A stretch of 19,868 nt of DNA, from positions 1-19,868 of the forward strand of contig JBJTQN010000236.1 of assembly GCA_046075665.1 (NCBI GenBank), written 5' to 3'. The notes beneath the pieces are model-generated. The model was not told the origin of the DNA. It searched no databases and saw only the letters and a list, made by a program, of their open reading frames with translations. This DNA is from CAIRTT01 sp046075665 (GTDB taxonomy: Bacteria > Armatimonadota > Armatimonadia > Armatimonadales > Armatimonadaceae). The position numbers and the translations under genes are program-made. This document shows positions 8,215-14,974 of this stretch, in pieces. The stretch's first letter is position 1; each line of letters opens with the position of its first letter.

Positions 8215-9345
8215 TCAGCGGTAGAGCAAAACCTTCTTGCGGACATTCTTGAATTGTTCGAGTGCTGGTTCCCATAGTTTGATGACATCCGTTATGCCTG
8301 CACCTTCCTCAACCGCATCGTAGGTTGCCTTATGGCAGAGCAACGTCTGCCAACGGGACATTTCCCACTGTTTTGGCGCGACTTTTCGGAGTGCAATCGC
8401 CATCGCAACACCGGTCTGGACGGGCCGAAAAATGTCCCGATTTGTAACGATTAGCTCTACGCCCTTGCACTCTTCGCCGGCGAACTTACTGGCCGTTGGC
8501 TTAAAGGTGCGCGGTACGAATCCGATTCCGGGGAGCTGCATCGCAGCTAGGACATCCACAAAGCGGTAATGGTCGAGCCAAGGTGCCCCAAAGAGTTGAA
8601 ATGGTGTAGCGGTTCCCCGGCCAACGCTGACATTGGTGAACTCAAGCTGCGCCGGTCCCGGGTAGATATTCGCCTGAACAAGACTACGCATGTTTGGACT
8701 TGGGTCCACCCATTCACAACCGGTAGAGTCAAACCACTCACGGCGCTTCCAGCCATCAACCTTGATAATTCTGAGATCGCATTTACGCTCATCACTGTTG
8801 TTGACTAAAACCGCAAGCTCGCCAAGCGTCATCCCGTGGCGTATGGGAATTGGATGGATCGCGACGAACGAAAGCTTATCGGCATCGGCGACTGGACCTT
8901 CTATTTGGGTCCCAGCGATAGGATTTGGTCGGTCAAGGATCGTTAGGGGAATCCCTGCTTTTGCAGCGGCACGCATACAGGCGACTAACGTTGAGACGTA
9001 GGTGTAATAGCGACAGCCGATATCCTGAATGTCGTAGACAAGGGCATCGAGGCCAGCGAGGTGCGATGGCTCGGGCGCGGTTCGTGGCCCATAGAGGGAA
9101 ATGACCGGGATGCCTGTATTTGGATCTGCGCTGTCTGGGACGCGTTCATCGACCGCTCCACGGATGCCATGTTCGGGTCCAAAGAATACCTTTAGGCTAA
9201 TGTCAGAACTCTTGAAGAAGGCATCAGCGGTTGCTCCACCATGGCGCAGACGTCCGGTGTGGTTTGTGATGAGTCCTATTTTCTTTCCGCGAAGGCCAGG
9301 GAAGTTGTTTGCAACAAACACATCTGCGCCGGTTCGGGTCGTCAT
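8215..9345 (-). CDS. namZ: NamZ-type exo-beta-N-acetylmuramidase (DUF1343)
   Basis: Matches the DUF1343 family, whose characterised member NamZ (YbbC of Bacillus subtilis) removes terminal MurNAc from peptidoglycan fragments. Family blocks seen: GLITNHTG (24-31), FGPEHGIRG (55-63), DIQDIGCRYYTY (105-116) and LDRPNP (137-142), plus NIYPGPAQLEFTNVSVGRGT in the second half. Length 376 aa is close to the family's domain length. No signal peptide is visible although some relatives are exported, so this one is likely cytosolic. A strong GGAGG lies 6 bases before the ATG, and the start overlaps the preceding gene's stop (ATGA, 9342-9345). The pairing with a beta-lactamase-fold hydrolase recalls Bacillus, where namZ neighbours amiE, although the hydrolase class differs. 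The symbol is by family similarity only. Confidence 0.9.
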   Translation of the reverse strand: MTTRTGADVFVANNFPGLRGKKIGLITNHTGRLRHGGATADAFFKSSDISLKVFFGPEHGIRGAVDERVPDSADPNTGIPVISLYGPRTAPEPSHLAGLDALVYDIQDIGCRYYTYVSTLVACMRAAAKAGIPLTILDRPNPIAGTQIEGPVADADKLSFVAIHPIPIRHGMTLGELAVLVNNSDERKCDLRIIKVDGWKRREWFDSTGCEWVDPSPNMRSLVQANIYPGPAQLEFTNVSVGRGTATPFQLFGAPWLDHYRFVDVLAAMQLPGIGFVPRTFKPTASKFAGEECKGVELIVTNRDIFRPVQTGVAMAIALRKVAPKQWEMSRWQTLLCHKATYDAVEEGAGITDVIKLWEPALEQFKNVRKKVLLYR

Positions 9346-10232
9346 GCAATGCCTCCGCGTATTGATTTAGATGGATTAGAAGCTAAGGCCTGACTGGGCT
9401 TCCAGTTTGATTTCGGTTCGAAGTGTCTCCAGAGGTCACGTGAGAGAGTCCGTGCAAGGACCCATCCTTCGTTGGCGTTCCCCCAGCTCTGGTCCTTTTG
9501 GTTGCGTGTGATGATTGAGAACACGTAAGGGTTGTTGGGTGCCTTGACATAAAGCACTTCAGAGCGGCTCTGATTCACTGCCCCGTTCTTGCTTGCGACG
9601 AACACATCCGGAGGGACCTGTCCAATGGCTTCCTCATCCCAATAGTTGCGTCCAAGGCAACGGAGCATCCGCTCACTGGATGCAGGCGTCAAGAGCTTTC
9701 CAGACGCGATTCGTTCCACAATCGATGCGATTTCACGCGGGCTTGTCTGACCCCAGCCGTAGGTGAGCTGGGCATCTTTTCGGCCATCCGTCCGGGAGTT
9801 GACACGAGTCGCCGAGTAGCCAAGGTTTGCGAGGATTTGGTTGATGCGCGAGCCGCCCCCAGCAAGTGCCTGAAGCCAAAGACTGGCGGTATTGTCGCTC
9901 GTGGTTAGCATCAACATGATTAGCTTGGATAACTCGATTTTCTCTTTAGTTTTGAAGGAACCGAGAATGTCTTCGCCTTCGTAGAGCAGGTCATCGGTGT
10001 AGGTCAGCTTCTGATGGTAGTCAAGCTCCTGTTTTTCTATCTTGTCCATAATCCCGATCAGGATTGGGATCTTAACGATAGATGCTGTAGGGAATAGCTC
10101 ATCGGCGCGCACCGACGCGATGGTTCCATGGCGGAGATCCTTGACATGGATGCCGACCTCCCCCTGAAATCCTTTGACCAAACCTTCGATGTGTGCCTGT
10201 AGGCGCCTGTCTATTTTGACATCCATATTCAT
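9342..10232 (-). CDS. Serine hydrolase, class A beta-lactamase-like
   Basis: Penicillin-binding/beta-lactamase superfamily, class A type. Motifs in order: Ser51-X-X-Lys54 (FPTASIVKIP), Ser112-Asp113-Asn114 (TTSDNTA) and Lys215-Asn216-Gly217 in place of KTG. I cannot find the ExxLN omega-loop motif that gives class A enzymes deacylation of penicillins, so true beta-lactamase activity is doubtful. A peptidase or amidase role on muropeptides fits the coupled NamZ gene better, but this is inference. There is no signal peptide. ATG 10232 has GGGAG only 3 bases upstream, while ATG 10226 (third residue) has a 9-base spacing and may be the real start. It is the first gene of the leftward run, with a sigma-70-like promoter at 10257-10286. 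Confidence 0.85.
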   Translation of the reverse strand: MNMDVKIDRRLQAHIEGLVKGFQGEVGIHVKDLRHGTIASVRADELFPTASIVKIPILIGIMDKIEKQELDYHQKLTYTDDLLYEGEDILGSFKTKEKIELSKLIMLMLTTSDNTASLWLQALAGGGSRINQILANLGYSATRVNSRTDGRKDAQLTYGWGQTSPREIASIVERIASGKLLTPASSERMLRCLGRNYWDEEAIGQVPPDVFVASKNGAVNQSRSEVLYVKAPNNPYVFSIITRNQKDQSWGNANEGWVLARTLSRDLWRHFEPKSNWKPSQALASNPSKSIRGGIA

Positions 10233-10256
10233 CGTCTCCCGTGGGACATTCTCCGT

Positions 10257-10286
10257 ATTCTAAGGTGAAGTTGTTGGATGCGACAA
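10257..10286 (-). promoter_or_regulatory. Candidate housekeeping promoter for the serine hydrolase-namZ run
   Basis: On the minus strand TTGTCG (10286-10281) and TAGAAT (10262-10257) are separated by 18 bases. The -10 box matches 5 of 6 consensus positions; the -35 is weaker. Transcription would start near 10250, leaving a leader of about 20 bases with GGGAG before the gene. Prediction by eye. Confidence 0.4.
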
Positions 10287-10361
10287 AGGCACGTGGCAGT
10301 GCTCTGGTGTATGTTGTGGATGTTCTGGTCAGAAAACAGTGGCTCAGTGGGGTGATGCAAA

Positions 10362-10733
10362 ATGTTTGCACTGAATTTTTACACAGAGTTGTACGGGGAT
10401 GCCTTACGCAAAGGACGTAAGACAGCGACGATTCGTTTAGGTGACAAATCTTCGAAATATCAGGCTGGCCAGCTGGTGTGGATCACGCTTGGCCCACGGT
10501 TCAGCCGGCGGATCAAGGTGTGCACCGCCATCATCGATGATGTTGATGTCAAGCGAATCGTTGACCTCAGTCCCCGCGACCTGATGCGTGAAAACCCAGA
10601 GCTGCGCGATGCAGATGAGCTCGTTGAGCTCCTCATCCGGATTTACGACCGTCCGATTGGACCTGAAGATGTCGTCACGGTCATCCACTTTTCACCCGTG
10701 GATGAATATGGTTTTGAATCGCCGATCTTGTAG
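10362..10733 (+). CDS. ASCH-domain protein
   Basis: A 123-residue protein fitting the ASCH fold, a PUA-like beta-barrel thought to bind RNA or modified nucleotides. It starts with LNFYTELYGDALRKGRKTATIRLGD, where the GRKTATIR stretch is the usual conserved pocket segment of these proteins. GQLVWITLG and VDVKRIVDLSPRDL follow as barrel strands and helix. GGGGTGA lies about 8 bases before the ATG. It diverges from the serine hydrolase and stands alone. Its cellular role is not known for this subfamily; coactivator-like, nucleotide-hydrolysing and RNA-related roles have been proposed for relatives. There are no catalytic residues I can confidently assign. Confidence 0.78.
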   Translation: MFALNFYTELYGDALRKGRKTATIRLGDKSSKYQAGQLVWITLGPRFSRRIKVCTAIIDDVDVKRIVDLSPRDLMRENPELRDADELVELLIRIYDRPIGPEDVVTVIHFSPVDEYGFESPIL

Positions 10734-10843
10734 TTGAATCCGCTGTTTGGCTGATTCAGTCAGCATAGCCCTATGGTTTCTAAGGGGCACAAACATCCAC
10801 GTAGGTTGGGTTTTATGGATACATAAGTTTTATTACGTATTTG

Positions 10844-10869
10844 TGAACTGACGCAAAATTGGTTCCGTC
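10844..10869 (+). promoter_or_regulatory. Candidate ECF-sigma promoter upstream of the sigma gene
   Basis: TGAAC at 10844-10848 and CGTC at 10866-10869 are 17 bases apart, resembling ECF-dependent promoters (-35 with AAC, -10 with CGTC). The expected start near 10876 leaves a leader of about 60 bases before the GTG at 10937. This would allow the sigma factor to drive its own gene, which is common for ECF sigmas. Prediction by eye. Confidence 0.4.
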
Positions 10870-10873
10870 AGTT
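10846..10873. repeat. Perfect 8-bp inverted repeat in the ASCH-sigma spacer
   Basis: AACTGACG at 10846-10853 is the exact reverse complement of CGTCAGTT at 10866-10873, with 12 bases between. There is no T-run after it, so a terminator is unlikely. It coincides with the ECF-like promoter boxes. A second, imperfect repeat (7 of 8 pairs) lies just upstream, around ATACATAA and TTACGTAT. Confidence 0.6.
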
Positions 10874-10936
10874 ATATCCGGTGCGACCGGGACGGATCCA
10901 ATATACGAATGAGCTTGAAGCCTGTGGGGTGTCCTT

Positions 10937-11551
10937 GTGAGTTTTCGGATGATGTCAGCTGGGGTCGTCGCTTCCACGCAGATTGCTGCCCTGACTGATG
11001 ATGCACGTGTGGCACTTTTTGATCACCTTGTTGTGCAGGATTGGAACCGCTTCCATCGTTATGCGTATCAGCTGTCGCGCGGCAACTCGGATGACACAGA
11101 TGACATCCTTGCTGAGACCATGATTGATGCCTATAAGGCGTTTGACAAGTTTTCCGGTGTTGGGTTTGACCGTTGGTTTTTCCGGATGCTGACGCGCAAT
11201 CACATCGACATGGTGCGTCGGGCACGCGTCCGGCGAGCCTTTAGTTTGGACACAGGTTTGTTTCGCGATGGATTGGATTGTACGAGGATGCAGGTTGCCG
11301 GAACGGCAGATGCCCCTGATGCATTCATCAAGCACACTCTCTCCGAGCCGATGCAGGCCGCTCTTGATTCGCTGAACGAACAACACCGTGCCGCTTTGCT
11401 ACTTGCAGACGTCGAGGGGCTGGATTACGATGAAATTTCGCAGGTGCTTGCTCTTCCGGTTGGAACCGTGAAATCTCGTCTCCATCGTGCACGGGCAAAA
11501 ATGCGTTCTGCGTTAGAATCCTACGGATGCAAAGTCGGGACTATTTGTTAG
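10937..11551 (+). CDS. ECF-type RNA polymerase sigma factor
   Basis: Sigma-70 family protein with only regions 2 and 4. Region 2 covers about residues 25-100 (DWNRFHRYAYQLSRGN, DDILAETMIDAYKAFDKF, FDRWFFRMLTRNHIDMVRR). Region 4 covers about 135-195: MQAALDSLNEQHRAALLLAD, then the helix-turn-helix YDEISQVLALPVGTVKSRLHRAR. Length 204 aa is normal for ECF sigmas. The start is GTG at 10937 with GGGGTG about 7 bases upstream; ATGs at 10949 and 10952 are alternatives. The frame is intact with all core segments. The 3' end overlaps the start of a second frame (11527), as expected for a coupled anti-sigma gene, but that neighbour is disrupted. If the neighbour was its inhibitor, this sigma may now be unregulated or regulated from elsewhere. 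Confidence 0.93.
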   Translation: MSFRMMSAGVVASTQIAALTDDARVALFDHLVVQDWNRFHRYAYQLSRGNSDDTDDILAETMIDAYKAFDKFSGVGFDRWFFRMLTRNHIDMVRRARVRRAFSLDTGLFRDGLDCTRMQVAGTADAPDAFIKHTLSEPMQAALDSLNEQHRAALLLADVEGLDYDEISQVLALPVGTVKSRLHRARAKMRSALESYGCKVGTIC

Positions 11552-11933
11552 AACTGGCGACAGACCCGCACATTGCGGTTAGTCATTAAACGCTTCGCAA
11601 TCCTGTTGTTGACAATACAAATGTTTCGGGTCAGCCAGAGGCTGATGGTCAACACTTCGAAGCCCTTCGTTCTTACCGTGATGTCTACAAACGCGTTCGC
11701 TATGCACTCGACCACCGGCGTTCTGGTGTGCTCATCGTGCACGACAGTTCCATCAATCCTATGGTCTACCTGTAGTTTGGGGTATTGTCGGATGCGTTGT
11801 CGGACTCGGATGTACGGTGATTCATCACAAAATGACTCCATCTGTAAATCTGCCATCCAAAGCGGAAATGACGGCAGTTTTTGCTTTGCATGATCTCAGC
11901 GAGCTGTTACTGGGAGTCAATCCACCCGTCTGA
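11527..11933 (+). pseudogene. Disrupted single-membrane-span protein, possible former anti-sigma factor
   Basis: ATG 11527 lies inside the end of the sigma gene and opens a frame starting MQSRDYLLELATD that is cut by TAA at 11587-11589. The same frame continues with convincing protein (SYRDVYKRVRYALDHRRSG, VLIVHDSS) until TAG at 11773-11775. From 11772 the neighbouring frame carries on with a hydrophobic span (VVWGIVGCVVGLGCTVI) and MTAVFALHDLSELLLG, ending at TGA 11931-11933. One nonsense change and one single-base loss would explain it. Restored, it has about 80 cytosolic residues, one membrane helix and about 38 outer residues, which is an anti-sigma layout. No HxxxCxxC zinc motif is seen. 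The role is inferred from position and topology only. Sequencing error or recoding are alternatives. Confidence 0.6.
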
Positions 11934-11941
11934 GTAAAGCC

Positions 11942-12085
11942 ATGAAGCCTCTCGCAATAGCGCTCGCCGGGGGCACGGCGTTCGTTGCAGCCGTTGCAGG
12001 CTGGGAACTACGATCGCAGTGGCTTGCGTCGACTCTGCGAATTCTGCCGACATCCGGCCATTCGCAAATCACGGGAAATGAATGA
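11942..12085 (+). CDS. Small putative membrane protein, possibly a broken remnant
   Basis: A 47-residue frame starts 8 bases after the preceding stop with MKPLAIALAGGTAFVAAVAG, a membrane span or signal peptide, then WELRSQWLASTLRI. It ends at TGA 12083-12085, overlapping the start of the next frame by 8 bases. A different frame across 12005-12081 (TTIAVACVDSANSADIRPF) also looks like protein and ends in an exact ATGA overlap with the next start at 12078. So this gene may instead be longer in another frame after a one-base loss. I cannot decide between the two, and no family is recognised. Confidence 0.4.
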   Translation: MKPLAIALAGGTAFVAAVAGWELRSQWLASTLRILPTSGHSQITGNE

Positions 12086-12403
12086 GAATTACTTCACATC
12101 CCTGAGACGGTTGGTGGATACCGCCGAGCCAGTTCGACCGAACGTGGACGACAACAGATATACAAAAATACCATCTCACTGTTTATCCCTGGGGCGACGG
12201 CATCTCACATCGCCTCTGCACCCGGATGGGCGATGCAAGCAGGTTCTGACAGAAGCCGCTTTTACACGCTCATCGGTCAGAATGACCACTGTGCCGTGGC
12301 GTTCACGTATGGAAATCAACCAATCGTTTTAGCATCCCACATCAAAACTGGACGACTTATCCAGTTCGCGGAAAAACTTAAGATGGCGATGCGGGACCGC
12401 TAG
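12078..12403 (+). pseudogene. Frame-disrupted third gene of the sigma operon
   Basis: ATG 12078 opens MNENYFTSLRRLVDTAEPV, with high GC at third positions up to about 12160. At the A5 run 12164-12168 the protein-like reading moves to the frame one base earlier and continues NTISLFIPGATASHIASAPG, SRFYTLIGQNDHCAVAFTYG, PIVLASHIKTGRLIQFAEKL, ending at TAG 12401-12403 followed directly by a second TAG. One lost A would restore about 108 residues with no membrane span. Read without the shift, the tail is rich in Cys, Ser and Arg like a shadow frame and ends at 12332. The C-terminal block resembles the soluble ends of some membrane anti-sigma regulators, but the likeness is weak. Real decay, homopolymer sequencing error and programmed slippage are all possible. 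Confidence 0.55.
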
Positions 12404-12428
12404 TAGCGGCGTAACATCTCAACCTCCG

Positions 12429-12462
12429 ATGGGTGCAATGTGAAGGTTCACACAGCACCCAT
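12429..12462. terminator. Hairpin between convergent transcription units
   Basis: ATGGGTGC at 12429-12436 pairs with GCACCCAT at 12455-12462. After a two-base internal loop the stem continues with TGTGAA against TTCACA. There is no T-run on either side, so it may act as an end-of-transcript stem rather than a full intrinsic terminator. It lies between the tag-tag end of the sigma operon and the stop of the diiron gene. Confidence 0.5.
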
Positions 12463-12470
12463 TGGGCCTG

Positions 12471-13214
12471 CTATTGTGTGACTTCAGCGCGCAGTCGTGC
12501 AACCAATCCAGGGTCTACCAACGTTGCACAAACGGCTTCCAACGCTTCTGAGATTTCATCCGGGCGTGACTTTCGCACTTCCTGAATCGAATCACGAAGA
12601 AATGACATGTGTGCTGCATCATCGAGGAGCAAATGATCAATCAGGCGTACCAAAGTGACATCACCTTCGGTCACGGCGAGGTCCCGGATGGTCGCGAGGC
12701 CGTCAATCTCGTAGCATTCCCAAGCAAGACTGTCAATCAGAACTGCTTCTGGTGTATTGATGGGTGGGATCCACTGGTTGTCTGTAAGCTCACGATCCCA
12801 CGTGTCGCGGCAGAGCTCTTCCGTATATCCTGCACGCTTGATCAGCCATTCCTGAAGACCAAGCAAGTGCTTGCTCTCATCATAAGACCAGCGTGTCATA
12901 AACCATGCACGACCACGGGATGAGCGTTGCGATTGCAGAGCCCTCGACGAATAGTCAGGAAGAAACATCAGCTCTACGTAGCGACGCTCAACAGCAGCAA
13001 TCAGTTCCTCAGATGCAGGCGTTTCAGGAAGTTCATTCCATGGGATGTCATTCCAGAGGTTCCATGAACGATGTTGATCGGCATCCCGGTAAAACTCTTG
13101 GTAGCGCTTGTACATCCGACGCTCGGATGGCTCAACCACCATCGCCGCAGCGCTTAGATCTGTTGTTCCATCGTGGAGCTGGTTTAGTTCTTCGTGTTCT
13201 CGTCTACGCAACAT
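12471..13214 (-). CDS. Acyl-ACP desaturase-like ferritin-fold diiron protein
   Basis: Helical protein resembling soluble acyl-ACP desaturases/ferritin-like diiron oxidases. In the longest frame (279 aa from TTG 13310) the candidate ligands are Glu113 (RRYVELMFLPDYS), Glu145-X-X-His148 (WSYDESKHLLGLQEWL), Glu198 or Glu201 (WECYEIDGL) and Asp231-X-X-His234 (LLLDDAAHMSFL). The second ExxH is thus DxxH, an unusual ligand change. The true start is uncertain. ATG 13214 has AGGAG 12 bases upstream and gives MLRRREHEELNQL. ATGs at 13268 and 13292 are possible, and TTG 13310 overlaps the upstream stop as TTGA. There is no leader and no membrane helix. It is probably cotranscribed with the DUF2071 gene. 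The activity, perhaps fatty-acid desaturation or another O2-dependent oxidation, is inferred from the fold only. Confidence 0.65.
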   Translation of the reverse strand: MLRRREHEELNQLHDGTTDLSAAAMVVEPSERRMYKRYQEFYRDADQHRSWNLWNDIPWNELPETPASEELIAAVERRYVELMFLPDYSSRALQSQRSSRGRAWFMTRWSYDESKHLLGLQEWLIKRAGYTEELCRDTWDRELTDNQWIPPINTPEAVLIDSLAWECYEIDGLATIRDLAVTEGDVTLVRLIDHLLLDDAAHMSFLRDSIQEVRKSRPDEISEALEAVCATLVDPGLVARLRAEVTQ

Positions 13215-13306
13215 AGGTGTAGGTATCTCCTGTTGACGTGGTGTATCAGATGCCAAAATCAAAGGCATGGGTCTTTTGTCCCAATGTCGCATGCCGAACG
13301 GGGGAT

Positions 13307-14059
13307 TCAACCCGGTGCATCGACTGGATATTGCATCAATTCAAAGACATCCACATCCACCCCCGGGGAGTACAGCACACTTGCAGGGGGGGCACCAAGG
13401 ACATTGGATAGTGGAAATGGTGCGGAAGAGTTCGAAAATTCCACCGAGGCTTCGATAAGTTGATAAGGCTTGTGGTGCACTTGTCCAGTGTGCAGTCGGC
13501 CCTTGTGGATGCTGTGCAAGAGATAGCGCTCCGCGGCCCACCACGCAAACGTTCCGGGGATTGCTGGTACTGGTTCACCCATCGTTATAGTTGCTGTCAA
13601 CGAGACATCCAATCCTGACTTGTAGCGCATCGTTTGGTAACGGAAGGTATTGCTGCGCACGACACCGTTCATCTTTGCGTGAAAATAGGGGAGTGAAAAG
13701 GTCAGGCGTGCGATTGCACACGCAATTGCATTTCCTGCATCGAGGCTAAAAAACCAAACACCCGGAGCTTTGCCATCGATGTGCACATACGTGCGGACAT
13801 TGCATTCAGGAAAGTTGCTAAGGCCGGGCACGCATGGTGCCCACACTGGGCGGACATTTCGCATTTGAAATGGCACCAGCGCAATCCATGCAAAGCCATC
13901 GAATATATCCACCGTGATTCCGGCGGGCAATGCATCCTGGATTACATCCGCCGGAACAGGCCAATGGATAAAAAGCAAATCCTTCCACGACTGTTGCATC
14001 ACCGGAGGCCGTCCTGGATGCCGTGTCCAGTGTTCGCGCTCATCCTGTGTAACATGCAT
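13307..14059 (-). CDS. DUF2071 family protein (YqjF-like)
   Basis: The protein fits DUF2071: RPPVMQQSWKDLLFIHWPVP at the N-terminus, then IQDALPAGITVDIFDGFAWI, VPFQMRNVRP, FPECNVRTYV and GVWFFSLDAGNAIA, all in family order. The family has an acetoacetate-decarboxylase-like fold but no settled function. The start is placed at ATG 14059, which has AGGA 9 bases upstream and gives a 250-residue protein beginning MHVTQDEREHW. ATGs at 14083 and 14107 extend it by 8 or 16 residues, the latter crossing the divergent gene. Its stop overlaps the longest frame of the diiron gene by TTGA, suggesting one transcript. No leader or membrane span is seen. Confidence 0.85.
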   Translation of the reverse strand: MHVTQDEREHWTRHPGRPPVMQQSWKDLLFIHWPVPADVIQDALPAGITVDIFDGFAWIALVPFQMRNVRPVWAPCVPGLSNFPECNVRTYVHIDGKAPGVWFFSLDAGNAIACAIARLTFSLPYFHAKMNGVVRSNTFRYQTMRYKSGLDVSLTATITMGEPVPAIPGTFAWWAAERYLLHSIHKGRLHTGQVHHKPYQLIEASVEFSNSSAPFPLSNVLGAPPASVLYSPGVDVDVFELMQYPVDAPG

Positions 14060-14145
14060 GATTACTATCCTACCTTCCGTTTTCATCTCAGGAACCAATG
14101 CTGGCATCCATGCGTAGACTGTCCAGATGCCGCGGAAGCGGTACG

Positions 14146-14973
14146 ATGGACGCGGGAGCCAACATGGAACCGGATCAGATTGCAGACACCCTCAAACGCC
14201 TTGGAAATGCCGCCAAGGACAAGCTTATCGACACGATGGGGGATGGTGTGCTGCCAGGGCGGAAGACCAGTGAATGGCCCCCGATGAGGGATGAGACCAT
14301 GATGCCGATGGAACCGGATTGGGATGAAATTGATCGCCGTGCGAACGGCATTATTCTGACCTATACCGCCGTAAGTGCGGCTGCAAATCTCTTGCCGTTT
14401 GGTCTTGACATTGCGGCTGTGACGGCTACGTTCTCAAAAATGGCAACTGAGCTGTCTGGCGTATACCAGGTGCTTGTGTCCGCAAAGCGCGCGCGGCAAA
14501 TGGGCTTTGCGATTGCCACGACAACGGCAACCGTTCTCGGCGGTGCCTTCGGAGCCGCATACGCAGGCTCAAAGCTGGCTAAGTTCATCCCGGGTGCTGG
14601 CTATTTGGTGTCCGTCGCAATTCAGGCGCCGATCACCGCAGCCGTTGCGTGGGCAGCTGGCGAAACGCTCAAGAACTACTTCAAGGATTGTCGTCGCGGG
14701 ACCGAACCAAGTATCCAAGCACTATCGGAGTCCTTTGCCAAGACACTCCGCCTTAAGATTCACGACTTCAAAGCCAAGCAGCCAGCAGCTCCCGATGTCG
14801 CCACACCGGCATCCACAATCCCCGTTCCTCCTAATGCACCTGCCGCACCGGCCGTGGACCCCGTTGAGGATTGCATCGAAAAACTGGCATCACTGCACGC
14901 TTTAATGCACTCCGGTGCCATCACGGCCGAGGAATACGAGGCCAAAAAGGCCGAGCTACTCTCGCGCATTTAG
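14146..14973 (+). CDS. DUF697-like membrane protein with C-terminal SHOCT domain
   Basis: A 275-residue protein from ATG 14146 (GGAAG about 9 bases upstream); ATG 14164 with GGGAG 5 bases upstream is as good, and ATG 14098 is less likely. After a charged N-terminus, residues 67-180 resemble DUF697: GIILTYTAVSAAANLLPFGLDI, a predicted helix ending AKRARQMG, then glycine/alanine-rich hydrophobic helices with AKFIPGAGYLVSVAI and the AWAAGETLKNYFKD end. A Pro/Ala linker (about 212-240) leads to a SHOCT motif at 242-275 (KLASLHALMHSGAITAEEYE, then KKAELL). DUF697 is often fused to GTPases; here there is no GTPase domain. SHOCT ends are thought to mediate oligomerisation. It ends 1 base before the HemW start, so the two genes are probably coupled. 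Confidence 0.8.
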   Translation: MDAGANMEPDQIADTLKRLGNAAKDKLIDTMGDGVLPGRKTSEWPPMRDETMMPMEPDWDEIDRRANGIILTYTAVSAAANLLPFGLDIAAVTATFSKMATELSGVYQVLVSAKRARQMGFAIATTTATVLGGAFGAAYAGSKLAKFIPGAGYLVSVAIQAPITAAVAWAAGETLKNYFKDCRRGTEPSIQALSESFAKTLRLKIHDFKAKQPAAPDVATPASTIPVPPNAPAAPAVDPVEDCIEKLASLHALMHSGAITAEEYEAKKAELLSRI

Positions 14974-14974
14974 G

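Noticed and set aside
11548..11856. Minus-strand frame of 102 residues over the broken module
   Set aside because: It mirrors the plus-strand protein-like reading, has no family resemblance and no Shine-Dalgarno support. Plus-strand operon-like overlaps favour the other strand.
11573..11893. Plus-strand frame of 106 residues within the same region
   Set aside because: Rich in Cys, Ser and Thr with scattered rare residues, like an out-of-frame reading of the better frames described for the pseudogene.
12083..12085. In-frame TGA read as selenocysteine or tryptophan
   Set aside because: The frame after this TGA up to about 12160 has poor third-position composition, while the ATG at 12078 in another frame explains that stretch. 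TGA serves as an ordinary stop in other genes here.
12161..12170. Programmed -1 frameshift at the A5 run
   Set aside because: The run does not form a proper X-XXY-YYZ heptamer in the incoming frame (ACA AAA slipping to TAC AAA pairs poorly) and other breaks in the operon lack any slippery site, so decay or sequencing error is more likely.
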